NCBI GenBank assembly: GCA_002742765.1
Contig: DLUF01000042.1
Span: 1-64,000, forward strand
Length of the DNA stretch: 64,000 nt
Direction of reading: 5' to 3'
Origin: Sulfurospirillum sp. UBA12182
Lineage (GTDB): Bacteria > Campylobacterota > Campylobacteria > Campylobacterales > Sulfurospirillaceae
The notes beneath the pieces were generated by a model, which did no database searches, was not told the DNA's origin, and saw nothing but the letters and a program-made list of their open reading frames with translations. This document shows, piece after piece, positions 8,549 to 18,331 of this stretch. The stretch's first letter is position 1; every line of letters starts with the position of its first letter. The translations under genes were made by a program, and so were the position numbers.

Positions 8549-10000
8549 TTATAAATCCAAAGGCTCTTTTTTAAAAGCTAAAGCCAAAGCTTCACAGATT
8601 TGTTTGTACTCTTCATAAAACTCTATATATTCGCTTTCTAATTCACTTTTGGCAACATCTCCTAAAGATCTTTTTTCTTGCCATTTGTCTAACTCTGTGT
8701 GTGTATTTTTCAAGATATACTCTTGTGTTTTAATTCTAACTTCTACTTGTTTAAAAGCCTCTAATAAATCTCGTTTTGCAAACTCTAATCTATCTTTATC
8801 TAAATTTTTTTTCTCTTCATATCCTAGATTTTGTATATCTATTTCAACTTTTTCGATAGCATTGAGTAACTCTCTTCTTCTTTGTTGCAAGTGAAGCATC
8901 TCATCTTCGCTTCTATGTACGATTTGCAAAGCTTTTTTTACTCTTTGGGTACTCTTAGCAATCTCTAATTTTTTATGAGAAATTTTTGATTGTAGGAGTT
9001 CTAGCTTTTTTAAAACACTCAAAATATGCTGAAAATTATAAATCTTGCCTGTTTTGCTCATCAAAGGTTGTCTTTTAAGAGTCATTTTCTTGTTTGAATT
9101 AACCACACTCTCCGAATAAGATTTTAAAAAATTAATCGCTTTTGTGTTTACATGTAAAGTCTCTTTTAAAAGATGTTTAGCGCACTCTTCGAGGATCTTT
9201 GGTAGAAATTTATCGTATGCAACCTTCGCATACTCCAAAGCATCTCTCTCATCAATAAAAGTGAAAGAATTCAAGATAAGATTGTTTATAAGCTGCAAAA
9301 ATTTTGATGGATAATTCGCATAAAAAAGCTTTTTGTTTTCATTAAAAAAGACAAATCCTTGTTTAAAAAGAGGCTCAAGACGTTTGCTAAGTACTTCCCA
9401 AAAGTTATTTGTGAATTTTTTATCCATAACGATAAAACTCTTTGCATACAAGAACTCCTCTTTCTCCTCAAAGATAAATTTTTTCACAAAAATTCTTTCA
9501 TTTAAAAAAACAACTATATCTCTTTTTTTTAGTTCAAAAACCAATGCTATCTGTTCACGCAAGATCTCTTTGGGAGTTTTTTCACTTAAAGCTAGCATCG
9601 CTAACTCAAATCTCCCTCTTGCATTTTTATCAAACATAAACAGAGAATCTTTTAAAACATCTTCTTCAAAATCTTTTTTGAAACCTATCAACTCTTGTCT
9701 TAAAGCATGGATTTGCCTATCTTGTCCCTCATTGATAGCTCCATTATCAAAATACTTCACAATCTTTAAACGCTCCTCATCTTCATAGATGAAAACTCTT
9801 TGATAAATAGCGTGAAAAAAATCTTGTAAAGCAACTTTAATAAGCTGTGCCCTACTAGCACCAGCACTTGAGGGGATAGAAGCGATATAGCGTTGCAAAG
9901 CACTTACTCTTTTTGAGTTAAAATCAGTAGCATATAAAGAGTAGTCATAGTTTTCACACATGTACTCTAAAACAGTTAAATATATGTCATCTTTTTGCAT
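8549..10000 (-). CDS. Conserved-looking protein of unknown function with C-terminal coiled coil
   Basis: 483 residues with no family I recognise. There is no signal peptide or membrane segment. Residues 1-300 look globular, rich in Phe, Lys and Glu. From about residue 330 to 450 the sequence becomes charged and heptad-like (for example EDEMLHLQQRRRELLNAIEK), predicting long coiled coils. It lies between trpB and the divergent glnD, with only 21 bases to trpB, so it may be transcribed with trpB. A role cannot be assigned. Confidence 0.75.
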   Translation of the reverse strand: MQKDDIYLTVLEYMCENYDYSLYATDFNSKRVSALQRYIASIPSSAGASRAQLIKVALQDFFHAIYQRVFIYEDEERLKIVKYFDNGAINEGQDRQIHALRQELIGFKKDFEEDVLKDSLFMFDKNARGRFELAMLALSEKTPKEILREQIALVFELKKRDIVVFLNERIFVKKFIFEEKEEFLYAKSFIVMDKKFTNNFWEVLSKRLEPLFKQGFVFFNENKKLFYANYPSKFLQLINNLILNSFTFIDERDALEYAKVAYDKFLPKILEECAKHLLKETLHVNTKAINFLKSYSESVVNSNKKMTLKRQPLMSKTGKIYNFQHILSVLKKLELLQSKISHKKLEIAKSTQRVKKALQIVHRSEDEMLHLQQRRRELLNAIEKVEIDIQNLGYEEKKNLDKDRLEFAKRDLLEAFKQVEVRIKTQEYILKNTHTELDKWQEKRSLGDVAKSELESEYIEFYEEYKQICEALALAFKKEPLDL

Positions 10001-10092
10001 TTGCTATCCACTTTAACCCACATGGAGTAATTTTGTACAAACATTTTATCAAATATTTTAGTATTATAACAAGCAGAGTAAAAAGGATTACG

Positions 10093-12612
10093 ATGGATCT
10101 AAAATATCAAATAGAAGAGCTTATAGCTAGTGGTGCCAGTGATTTTCAAATCTCAAAACTTATCAAAACGCATATTCAAACCTATCTTAACTCGTTAGAT
10201 TCGATCTTTGAGGAAAATCAAGGAAAGGATTTCCTTGTAAAACATACAAAACATTTAGATAATTTTTTAATTCTTATCTATAAATACACTCTACGAAAAT
10301 TTTTTGGTGATTATATCCCTTTTCAAAATCAAATTCCCATCACTCTCATAGCTATGGGAAGTTATGGACGAGAAGAGCTTTGTATCTACTCAGATATTGA
10401 TTTGATGATTGTTTATAAAGACATCAAAGGATACAACATCGAACCAATCATCGAGTCAATCCTCTATCTAGCTTGGGATGCTGGTTTGAAGCTTGGTCAC
10501 CGTACGCATAAAGTAGAAGAGTTGTTTGAAGCAAGCAATAGTGATTTTACTATCAAAACGGCTATGCTAGAGTCTCGTTTTTTATGTGGTTCAAACTTTT
10601 TATGGATGGAGAGTGTGAGAGAATTAAATAAAATCAGAACACATAATCTCAAAGAATTTATCCAAGATAAAATCCAATCTAATGACAAAAGAAGACTAGA
10701 ATATCCAATCAGCATGGAGCCAGAGATAAAAAATGGAGTTGGTGGTTTAAGAGACACCAACACACTCTTTTGGATAGCTAAAGCCATCTTGAACATCAGT
10801 AAAATAAAAGATTTAGTTCCAAAGTATATCAGTGAAGAGGAGTTTAAAGAGTTTAGAAGTGCTTTAGAGTTTCTTTTTCGCCTCCGTTCTGCTTTGCATA
10901 TCAGTGCAAAAAAGAAACAAGATAAACTCAACTTAGAGTACATCCCTGATATCGCAAAAAAACTAGGTTTTAAAAACAGCAAACTTAAAAATGCTCAAAT
11001 GCAACTTTGTGAAAAAACTCTTTTTGCTATGCATACGATTGATATAACGACACAGATTTTTCTCAAAAAACTCACCTCTTCTTTTTTCTATGATGCCAAA
11101 AATCTCTCATGTCTTAAAAAAAATAGACTTGAAAAAGGAATTTACTATCTTGATGGTAAAATCTTTGCAAACAAGTTTAAAAAACCCACAAGCTTGTTAA
11201 ATCTTTTGAGGCAACTTTCAAGTTATGATGGAGAAGAGCTCTCTTATGACATCAGTTTTATAGATTATGCTAGAAAATGCTCTTACTCAAAAATCAACTC
11301 ACCTAGTATCTATAAAGCTTTTAAAAATCTCTTGTATAACTCAAATATCTATGCAACTTTTGTCATGCTTTACGATGCAAAACTTTTAGAACAACTTATC
11401 AAACCACTAAAACATGTCCTAAATCTGCCACAGTTTGATGGCTATCACGAGTACCCTGTGGATAAACACTCCATCTTAGGGCTTTATCACTTAGAAAATA
11501 TAAAATCACCTTTTATCAAAGCTCTTTATGATGACTTGTGTGGAGAGGGAAAAGCACTTATAAAACTCGTAGTGCTTTTACATGACATTGGCAAAGGTCG
11601 AAGCGCAGACCATAGCGAACTTGGTGCTGTTATCTTTAAAGCGTATGCGGCAAAACTACATTTTTCCGAAGAAGCTATCAAAAGTGGTACGATTCTTATA
11701 AAGTACCATACCCTTATGAGTTCTATCGCTACAAAAGAGGATATTTACAGTGAAGATATCATCCTCTCATTTATCACAAAAATAGAAGATATAAAAATCT
11801 TAAAACTACTCTATATCTTAACCTATTGTGATCTTAATTCTGTGGGAAGAGGTATCTATACAAACTTTAACTCTAGGCTGCTAAGAGAACTCTACAATTT
11901 GAGCGCTGAAATGTTTGACAAAAAAGAGCTTATCGGGGAGACCAAAAGACGACTAAGAAGAGAGAGTTCTTTGAAAAAGTATAAAGAGTTTTTAGAACTT
12001 CCAAAAATTTTGCAAAGAAAAACTCTTCAAATTGCCTCAAATCTCTTTTTTATTAAGCACAAACCTTACGAAATCGTAGAGATAGTCAATATAGCAAAAG
12101 AGGATGCACCTTATAAATTTAAGATTGAAAATGAGTTACATTTAAGTATCTCTATCATCAAATCTATCAACTTTAACCTTGGTTATTTGCTTGGAAAATT
12201 AAGCTTTTTAGACTTGATAAATATGGAAATTTTTAAACTTTTTGATGGGAAAAAATATTTTAAAATAGAGTTTAATGAAACTATCAATCCAGATGAAATC
12301 GGCTATCTTCACGAGCTTATAAAAGATAGTTTTGATATGAGTAAAACAACTACACTTTGCAAACCTATCATCTTAGCAAATGAGATTGAACTAGATTGTG
12401 AGCACTCTAAATCATATGCAAAAATGACCATTAATGCAAAAAATCAAAAAGGTATGATGGCTTATATGATGAGTATATTTGACCAAGAGGGTATAGATGT
12501 AGCAAATGCAAAGATTTTGACTATCAAAAATAGAGCGAGAAATCTTATCTTAATAGAAAAAAAGATAAACTTATGTAAAGACAAAGAAAAAATATTAAAA
12601 TTTTTTATATAA
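10093..12612 (+). CDS. glnD: [Protein-PII] uridylyltransferase/uridylyl-removing enzyme GlnD
   Basis: 839 residues. The nucleotidyltransferase motif GSYGREELCIYSDIDLMIVY lies near residue 88, an HD hydrolase motif (LHDIGKGRSADHSELG) near residue 495, and a C-terminal ACT domain near residues 775-820 (MTINAKNQKGMMAYMMSIF). GlnD adds UMP to PII under nitrogen limitation and removes it when glutamine is high. The start at 10093 has AAAAGGA at ideal spacing; an in-frame TTG 60 bases upstream lacks a ribosome-binding site. glmS follows after 24 bases, making a nitrogen/glutamine-related pair. Confidence 0.92.
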   Translation: MDLKYQIEELIASGASDFQISKLIKTHIQTYLNSLDSIFEENQGKDFLVKHTKHLDNFLILIYKYTLRKFFGDYIPFQNQIPITLIAMGSYGREELCIYSDIDLMIVYKDIKGYNIEPIIESILYLAWDAGLKLGHRTHKVEELFEASNSDFTIKTAMLESRFLCGSNFLWMESVRELNKIRTHNLKEFIQDKIQSNDKRRLEYPISMEPEIKNGVGGLRDTNTLFWIAKAILNISKIKDLVPKYISEEEFKEFRSALEFLFRLRSALHISAKKKQDKLNLEYIPDIAKKLGFKNSKLKNAQMQLCEKTLFAMHTIDITTQIFLKKLTSSFFYDAKNLSCLKKNRLEKGIYYLDGKIFANKFKKPTSLLNLLRQLSSYDGEELSYDISFIDYARKCSYSKINSPSIYKAFKNLLYNSNIYATFVMLYDAKLLEQLIKPLKHVLNLPQFDGYHEYPVDKHSILGLYHLENIKSPFIKALYDDLCGEGKALIKLVVLLHDIGKGRSADHSELGAVIFKAYAAKLHFSEEAIKSGTILIKYHTLMSSIATKEDIYSEDIILSFITKIEDIKILKLLYILTYCDLNSVGRGIYTNFNSRLLRELYNLSAEMFDKKELIGETKRRLRRESSLKKYKEFLELPKILQRKTLQIASNLFFIKHKPYEIVEIVNIAKEDAPYKFKIENELHLSISIIKSINFNLGYLLGKLSFLDLINMEIFKLFDGKKYFKIEFNETINPDEIGYLHELIKDSFDMSKTTTLCKPIILANEIELDCEHSKSYAKMTINAKNQKGMMAYMMSIFDQEGIDVANAKILTIKNRARNLILIEKKINLCKDKEKILKFFI

Positions 12613-12636
12613 CAGATTTGGAAAAAGGTCTATTTT

Positions 12637-14448
12637 ATGTGTGGAATCGTAGGATACATTGGTAAAGAAGAAAAGAAGTCGTTTCTGTTAAACGGACTAA
12701 AAGAGTTAGAATATAGAGGTTATGATAGCGCAGGAATCGCTGTACTAAAAGAGTGTGAAATCCAAGCATATAAAGCTACTGGCAAATTAGAAAATCTTGC
12801 AAACAAAACATCTAATTTCACTTCTGAGGATTTTGGTATCGGTATAGGGCATACAAGATGGGCAACACATGGAAAACCAACTGAAATCAACGCACATCCT
12901 CACTGGGGAGAGTACTCTTATGTTGTTCATAATGGGATTATAGAAAATTATCGAGAGATAAAAGAAAATCTCCAAGCACAAGGTATCAAATTTTTGAGTC
13001 AAACAGATACTGAAGTTATCATTCATCAATTTGAAAAATACCTTAATGAAGGAGTAGAAATCCACGAGGCATTTACTAAAACTGTCTCTATGCTTCATGG
13101 AGCTTATGCTATCTTAATCATCACAAAAAAAGCTCCTGACACTATCTTTTTTGCTAAAAATGCTGTTCCACTTATCGTAGGTAAAAACGACAAAGGTGAA
13201 AAGTTTTTAGCCTCAGCAGATTCTCCGCTTATAGGATATGCAACTGATGTTGTCTATCTTGAAGATGGAGAGTATGGCTGGCTTAACAAAGAAGATATAA
13301 ACCTCTTTAAAAAAGGTGAAAAACAGTCTATATTTTACAAAAAGCTCAAAGAGGACAAACTCTGCGCTCAAAAAGAGGGATATAGGTTTTTTATGGAAAA
13401 AGAGATATATGAGCAATCTTCTGTGGCTAGTGAAACCTTGATGGGAAGAGTCAAGGATAGCTCTATCGCCCTTGATGAGTTAGAGGGATTTGATTTTGGA
13501 CAAATCAATGAGATAAAAATCTGTGCGTGTGGTACAAGCTATCATGCAGCCCTAACCTCAGCTTACCTTTTTGAAAGACTCAGTAAAATTAAAACAAATA
13601 TCGAAATTGCAAGTGAATTTAGATACAAAGAACCACTCTTAGATACAAAGACCCTTTTTATCGTTATAAGCCAAAGTGGTGAAACCGCTGATACACTTGA
13701 AGCTTTAAAGATGGCAAAAAACTCTGGTATGAAAACCCTTGCGATTTGCAATGTAGACAACTCTTCCATAGTACGTCTAGCAGATACTACCATCCTCACT
13801 CGTGCAGGGATTGAAAAAGGGGTAGCAAGTACAAAAGCTTTCGCTACACAAATCCTCACGCTGTGGATGCTATCTCTTTATATAGGAGATAAAAAAGGCT
13901 CACTTGATAAAGAGACTCTAAAAAGTGAGGTAAAGGCTTTAGCACACATCCCATCTGTTTTACATGTAAAAGATTCTCAACACGAAAAAATCAGACGTCT
14001 TTCAAAAAGATATCTCCACGGACATGGGTTTTTCTACATCGGACGGGATATATTTTATCCTTTAGCACTTGAGGGTGCTTTAAAACTCAAAGAGATTAGC
14101 TATCTACATGCAGAAGGTTACCCTGCTGGGGAGATGAAACATGGTCCTATCGCGCTAGCCGATAGTGAGCTTTTTACCATAGCACTCATGCCAAAAAATA
14201 CACTTTATGATAAAACAAAGAGCAACGTCGAAGAACTCAGTGCAAGGGATGCTACTATCCTTGCTATTTCTCCATACGAATTTGAACTCGCTGATGATTT
14301 TATAAAAACCTCTCTTCAAGAACACCCTATGAGCGAGTTTTTTGAGATGATGCTCATAACACAGCTTTTAGCCCTAGAGATAGCTGTGAGATTAGGCAAT
14401 GATGTTGACATGCCAAGAAACTTAGCAAAATCAGTCACTGTGGAGTAG
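12637..14448 (+). CDS. glmS: Glutamine-fructose-6-phosphate aminotransferase (isomerizing)
   Basis: 603 residues. It begins MCGIVGYIG with the N-terminal nucleophile Cys2, has HTRWATHG near residue 72 in the glutaminase domain, and two SIS sugar-isomerase domains (CGTSYHAALTS and SQSGETADTLEAL; then GRDIFYPLALEGALKLKEISY). The C terminus NLAKSVTVE is typical. The enzyme makes glucosamine-6-phosphate for peptidoglycan and lipopolysaccharide. It lies between glnD and the diguanylate cyclase gene, two bases before the latter, so the three may share a transcript. Confidence 0.96.
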   Translation: MCGIVGYIGKEEKKSFLLNGLKELEYRGYDSAGIAVLKECEIQAYKATGKLENLANKTSNFTSEDFGIGIGHTRWATHGKPTEINAHPHWGEYSYVVHNGIIENYREIKENLQAQGIKFLSQTDTEVIIHQFEKYLNEGVEIHEAFTKTVSMLHGAYAILIITKKAPDTIFFAKNAVPLIVGKNDKGEKFLASADSPLIGYATDVVYLEDGEYGWLNKEDINLFKKGEKQSIFYKKLKEDKLCAQKEGYRFFMEKEIYEQSSVASETLMGRVKDSSIALDELEGFDFGQINEIKICACGTSYHAALTSAYLFERLSKIKTNIEIASEFRYKEPLLDTKTLFIVISQSGETADTLEALKMAKNSGMKTLAICNVDNSSIVRLADTTILTRAGIEKGVASTKAFATQILTLWMLSLYIGDKKGSLDKETLKSEVKALAHIPSVLHVKDSQHEKIRRLSKRYLHGHGFFYIGRDIFYPLALEGALKLKEISYLHAEGYPAGEMKHGPIALADSELFTIALMPKNTLYDKTKSNVEELSARDATILAISPYEFELADDFIKTSLQEHPMSEFFEMMLITQLLALEIAVRLGNDVDMPRNLAKSVTVE

Positions 14449-14450
14449 CA

Positions 14451-16277
14451 ATGAAAAAAAAACTCACCCTTGTAATTCTTATTTCGATTTTAAGTTCTTA
14501 TCTTCTTCTCATTGTTTTTAGCTCATATAACATAAGAAATATGGGTTTAAAAGGGGCGGAAGATAAAGCAAAAATTGCTGCTGAACTGGTCAAAGATGGT
14601 TTAACTGCCCATATGGTCAATGGCATCATGGACAACAGAGAGTACTTCTTAAAAAAAATCGAAAATTCTTCCAATATCCAATCTCTTTGGATTACAAGAA
14701 GTGAGTCAGTTATAGAACAGTTTGGTGCCGGTTTTAACAATGAAATCCCAAGAGATGAGATAGACAAAGAGGTTATAAGAACAGGAAAACCTTATAAGCA
14801 AATTTATGAAACATCCAAATCTGCTCATCTTCGTTTTACTATGCCTTATGTTGCTTCAAAATTTGAAAATCCTGATTGTATGAGTTGTCATACTGCAAAA
14901 GAGGGAGACGTTTTAGGTACTATTAGCATGATAATTGATGTAGAAGATGTAAGATCACATGGGTTAAACACCTCATTTGTTATCTTTGCTTTTACGATTT
15001 TTATGTCTTTGTTTGTATTTTTTATCATCCAAAAATCAATGAATCCTATCATAGAGCTTTTTGAATCCATCACTTATGTTATGAGTAAAGCAAAAGATGG
15101 AGACTACTCTAAAAGGGTTAAAAATGTTGGAAAAGACAAAGAGTACATCAATGTTACTTTTTGGATAAACTCTTTGCTGGATAAACTACAAGAGACTCTA
15201 GGTGAGATACAAAATACAGTTGGAGAGTTTTTAAGTAAACGAGATGGTCAAGATGATGATATCTTAATCGAATTAAAATCTTTAGTTCAAGAAATTGCGG
15301 ATATCCATAAATTTAAAAAAACTATCGAGTTTGATGAGGATAAAACACAAATCTATAACCGCATAGGCGTTCTTTTAAAAAAACGATTTGAGATAGATGA
15401 TTTTGTTTTAGTAGAATCCGATAAAAACCATGTAAATACTGTTTATTCAACTTTTGATTCATCACAGAAAATAAGTCCTACTTGTAGAGCATTTAGAACA
15501 AAACAGAGTGTCAACTCAGAACAGTTTTTTAATATTTGTGAAAATTGTAGTAAAAAATACAAATACTATATATGTATCCCTTACACCATAAGTGATGATT
15601 TGGAACTGATGTTACATGTAGGTACAAACAACATCGAAAACGTTGAAAAAGTCAAAAAAAGTAGAGAAAAAATCAATGATTATATCAATGAAGCTAGACC
15701 TGAGATAGTGAGTAAAAATCTTACTGAGATTTTGAAAATTTCTTCTACTACTGATGGTCTTACTGGTCTTTTTAACCGTAAATATCTGGATGAGTATATA
15801 GAAAAATCTGTGGCTCAAGCAAAAAGAACAGACTCAAACTATGGCATTATGATGATAGATATCGACTATTTTAAGATGGTCAACGACACTTACGGACACG
15901 ATGTGGGCGATAAAGTTATCAAAGCTCTCTCAAAAGTCCTTAAAAACTCTATCAGAGAAGCTGATTTGGCTTTTAGATTTGGTGGCGAAGAGTTTTTGGT
16001 TTTACTCTTTAATTGCGATGAAAACAAAATAGATGAAATCGCCCAAAAAATTAGAGTCACTTTCTCCCAAAAATCTATCCAAACAGCTGCTGGAGAAAGT
16101 TTTAAAAAGACTCTTAGCATAGGAACTGCGATGTTCCCTGGTGATGCTGATTCTATATGGAAAGCTATCAAATACGCTGATATCTCTTTATATAGAGCCA
16201 AAGAGAGTGGACGAAATCGTGTTGTAAAATTTGAAAAAGAGATGCTTGATGGCTCTAATCTAGCAGATGAGTTTTAG
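14451..16277 (+). CDS. Membrane diguanylate cyclase with periplasmic heme c-type sensor domain
   Basis: 608 residues. A membrane helix spans about residues 5-26, followed by a periplasmic domain holding CMSCH at 143-147, a covalent heme-binding CxxCH motif in the setting of Tll0287-like (DUF3365) sensor domains. A second helix spans about 173-193, followed by a HAMP-like linker, a Cys-containing GAF-like region, and a GGDEF domain with RFGGEEF near residue 511 and DIDYFKMVNDTYGHDVGD. It should make c-di-GMP in response to redox or ligand state at the heme. The stop overlaps the convergent mltC stop by four bases. Confidence 0.85.
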   Translation: MKKKLTLVILISILSSYLLLIVFSSYNIRNMGLKGAEDKAKIAAELVKDGLTAHMVNGIMDNREYFLKKIENSSNIQSLWITRSESVIEQFGAGFNNEIPRDEIDKEVIRTGKPYKQIYETSKSAHLRFTMPYVASKFENPDCMSCHTAKEGDVLGTISMIIDVEDVRSHGLNTSFVIFAFTIFMSLFVFFIIQKSMNPIIELFESITYVMSKAKDGDYSKRVKNVGKDKEYINVTFWINSLLDKLQETLGEIQNTVGEFLSKRDGQDDDILIELKSLVQEIADIHKFKKTIEFDEDKTQIYNRIGVLLKKRFEIDDFVLVESDKNHVNTVYSTFDSSQKISPTCRAFRTKQSVNSEQFFNICENCSKKYKYYICIPYTISDDLELMLHVGTNNIENVEKVKKSREKINDYINEARPEIVSKNLTEILKISSTTDGLTGLFNRKYLDEYIEKSVAQAKRTDSNYGIMMIDIDYFKMVNDTYGHDVGDKVIKALSKVLKNSIREADLAFRFGGEEFLVLLFNCDENKIDEIAQKIRVTFSQKSIQTAAGESFKKTLSIGTAMFPGDADSIWKAIKYADISLYRAKESGRNRVVKFEKEMLDGSNLADEF

Positions 16278-17446
16278 AGATTAACAAACTTTTTCTTGTT
16301 TGCAAGCACCTTTTGTAGATACCGCCTTGTTTCCATATAGGGAAGTTCATTTTTTAAAGTATTGTAAACCTCTAAAGAAGACTTAGAGTTTATGATACTT
16401 TTTGCTTGATCCTTGTTTGTATGGAAAGTTTTCAGTACATTTCCACTACCTGTGTTATAAGCACTGATAGTACAATACTCCCTAGAAGTAGTATCACGAA
16501 TACCAGACAGATACTCTTTATCTATGATTTTCAGATATGCACTTCCAAGTTCTATGTTGTTTTTTGCATTGAAAAGATACTCTTTTGAAGGGGTTACACT
16601 ACTTCCTTTGGCGTACTTATAAGCATCACGCCCTGCGCTTGTCGGAACAATCTGCATAAGCCCTATCGCCCCAGCTTTAGAGACAGCAAATTGGTTAAAA
16701 TCACTCTCTGTTTTGATGATAGCATAGATGAGATTTTTACTCACTCCAAATCTTTTGGCAAACTCTTCCACATAAGGTTTGAATTTTCTAACCCTTATAT
16801 CCGCATGGTCTTTTACCATAGGGATTTGAACATAATGCACCCCCTCTTGTTTTCCATCATGTTCGATTACTCTATATTGATAACTATTTTTTATAAGAAT
16901 ATCCGCATAGCGGTTTGCTCTCCACTCATAACGAATCTCTTTTCCTTGGTCATCTTTTATCTCGCCTAAGAGATAAGGCGTTTCTCCTAATTTTATCTCA
17001 TTTGCATTGAACAAATCAGCACTTCTTGGATCTTCAGGAAAAAGCAAAGTTGTTACGATAGCTTTTTTTAAACTCTCTTTAGTATCTAAACTCTCAACAG
17101 TTACTATCCCACTATCAAAATCAACCATTGCCCTACTCTTGTAGTTTTGCATATACTTTACATACTCTTTTTGAGTAGGTGTTTTAACATTTTCACTACC
17201 CCAGTTTTTAGTAGCTTCTCCGATTAAGACATTAAATAACTCTGCGATACTTTTATCAAGAGAAGTCAAATCACTCTGGAGTTTTTTTGGATTTGCGGCA
17301 TACTGTACGCTTTTGCTTGTTGCAAAAGATTTTAAAACTACCTCAGGGTTTTTACTCAATGCCGCTTTGGCTAAAGACTGATAATCACTCGTCGAACAAC
17401 CTGAAAATAAAACACTACAACCAACCGCAAAAAAGTATTTTTTCAA
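16274..17446 (-). CDS. mltC: Membrane-bound lytic murein transglycosylase C
   Basis: 390 residues. It starts with a lipoprotein signal (VLFSGC, lipidated Cys17). An MltC-specific N-terminal domain (DUF3393-like) precedes a lysozyme-like domain with catalytic Glu in AIIKTESDFN, then AVSKAGAIGLMQI and YNTGSGNVL. The enzyme cleaves peptidoglycan glycan strands with 1,6-anhydro ring formation at the outer membrane. It is transcribed alone, convergent with the diguanylate cyclase gene and divergent from the radical SAM cluster. Confidence 0.9.
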   Translation of the reverse strand: MKKYFFAVGCSVLFSGCSTSDYQSLAKAALSKNPEVVLKSFATSKSVQYAANPKKLQSDLTSLDKSIAELFNVLIGEATKNWGSENVKTPTQKEYVKYMQNYKSRAMVDFDSGIVTVESLDTKESLKKAIVTTLLFPEDPRSADLFNANEIKLGETPYLLGEIKDDQGKEIRYEWRANRYADILIKNSYQYRVIEHDGKQEGVHYVQIPMVKDHADIRVRKFKPYVEEFAKRFGVSKNLIYAIIKTESDFNQFAVSKAGAIGLMQIVPTSAGRDAYKYAKGSSVTPSKEYLFNAKNNIELGSAYLKIIDKEYLSGIRDTTSREYCTISAYNTGSGNVLKTFHTNKDQAKSIINSKSSLEVYNTLKNELPYMETRRYLQKVLANKKKFVNL

Positions 17447-17491
17447 AACATTCCTTCATTTTAGATATAATTCACAAAAACAAAGAAGCAA

Positions 17492-18331
17492 ATGAGATTC
17501 CAAAAAGTTTATATAGAGATTACAAATATCTGTGGATTAGCGTGTAGTTTTTGTCCTACAAAGACTCTGCCTTCTAAAATCATGCCTCTAAGTTTTTTTG
17601 AAGAGATTGTACCTCAAATTTCTCATTTTACCAAAGAGATAGCTTTACATGTAATGGGGGATCCTCTGACTCTTTCTAACCTACAAGCATATCTTGATAT
17701 CGCTTTAAAGCACCATCTTTTAGTCAACATCACAACAAGTGGGTTTCATCTCAAAAATCACGCCAACCTCTTTCATCCAAGCTTAAAACAGATAAATATC
17801 TCACTCAATAGCTTTAACAAAAACACCCCTAAAATGAGTTTTGAAGAGTATATGCAAACTATTTTTAACCTCTATGAAAAAAGGAAAAATGAGGAAATTT
17901 TTATCAACCTACGCCTTTGGAATTTAGATGAAAACAACACTGAAGAGAGTTATAACAAAGAAGTTTTTGAAGCACTTGAAGCTTATTTTAATATCAAAAT
18001 AATCCCTGATGGAAAAACATTTCGCCTTGCAAAAAAAGTTCTCCTACACTTTGATAACTATTTTGAGTGGCCAAGTTTACAAAGTGAACATTTCTCGCAT
18101 AGCTTTTGTCATGGCCTTAGCTCTCAAATCGCCATACTTTGTGATGGAAGAGTCGTACCATGCTGTTTAGATGCTGATGGGATTATGAGTTTGGGGGATT
18201 TACATGTAAACACTTTAGAAGAGATTTTACACTCAAAAAAAGCTCAAGATATCATCAACGGCTTTAAAGAAAAAAAAGCCGTAGAGGAACTATGTCAAAA
18301 ATGCTCTTTCAAAGAGAGATTTCATGAGTAA
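17492..18331 (+). CDS. Radical SAM/SPASM-like protein of unknown substrate
   Basis: 279 residues. The radical SAM cluster motif CGLACSFC occurs at residues 14-21. C-terminal cysteines (CDGRVVPCCLDADG and CQKC) form a SPASM-like auxiliary cluster region. The family acts on peptides or other large substrates, but no specific member is recognised. It overlaps the AmrS-like gene by eight bases and begins a three-gene cluster with AmrS and a HIT protein. It is divergent from mltC, 45 bases away. Confidence 0.8.
   Translation: MRFQKVYIEITNICGLACSFCPTKTLPSKIMPLSFFEEIVPQISHFTKEIALHVMGDPLTLSNLQAYLDIALKHHLLVNITTSGFHLKNHANLFHPSLKQINISLNSFNKNTPKMSFEEYMQTIFNLYEKRKNEEIFINLRLWNLDENNTEESYNKEVFEALEAYFNIKIIPDGKTFRLAKKVLLHFDNYFEWPSLQSEHFSHSFCHGLSSQIAILCDGRVVPCCLDADGIMSLGDLHVNTLEEILHSKKAQDIINGFKEKKAVEELCQKCSFKERFHE

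Noticed and set aside
10033-10092. Longer GlnD start at TTG 10033
   Set aside because: No ribosome-binding site; the ATG at 10093 has AAAAGGA at good spacing and gives the normal family N terminus.
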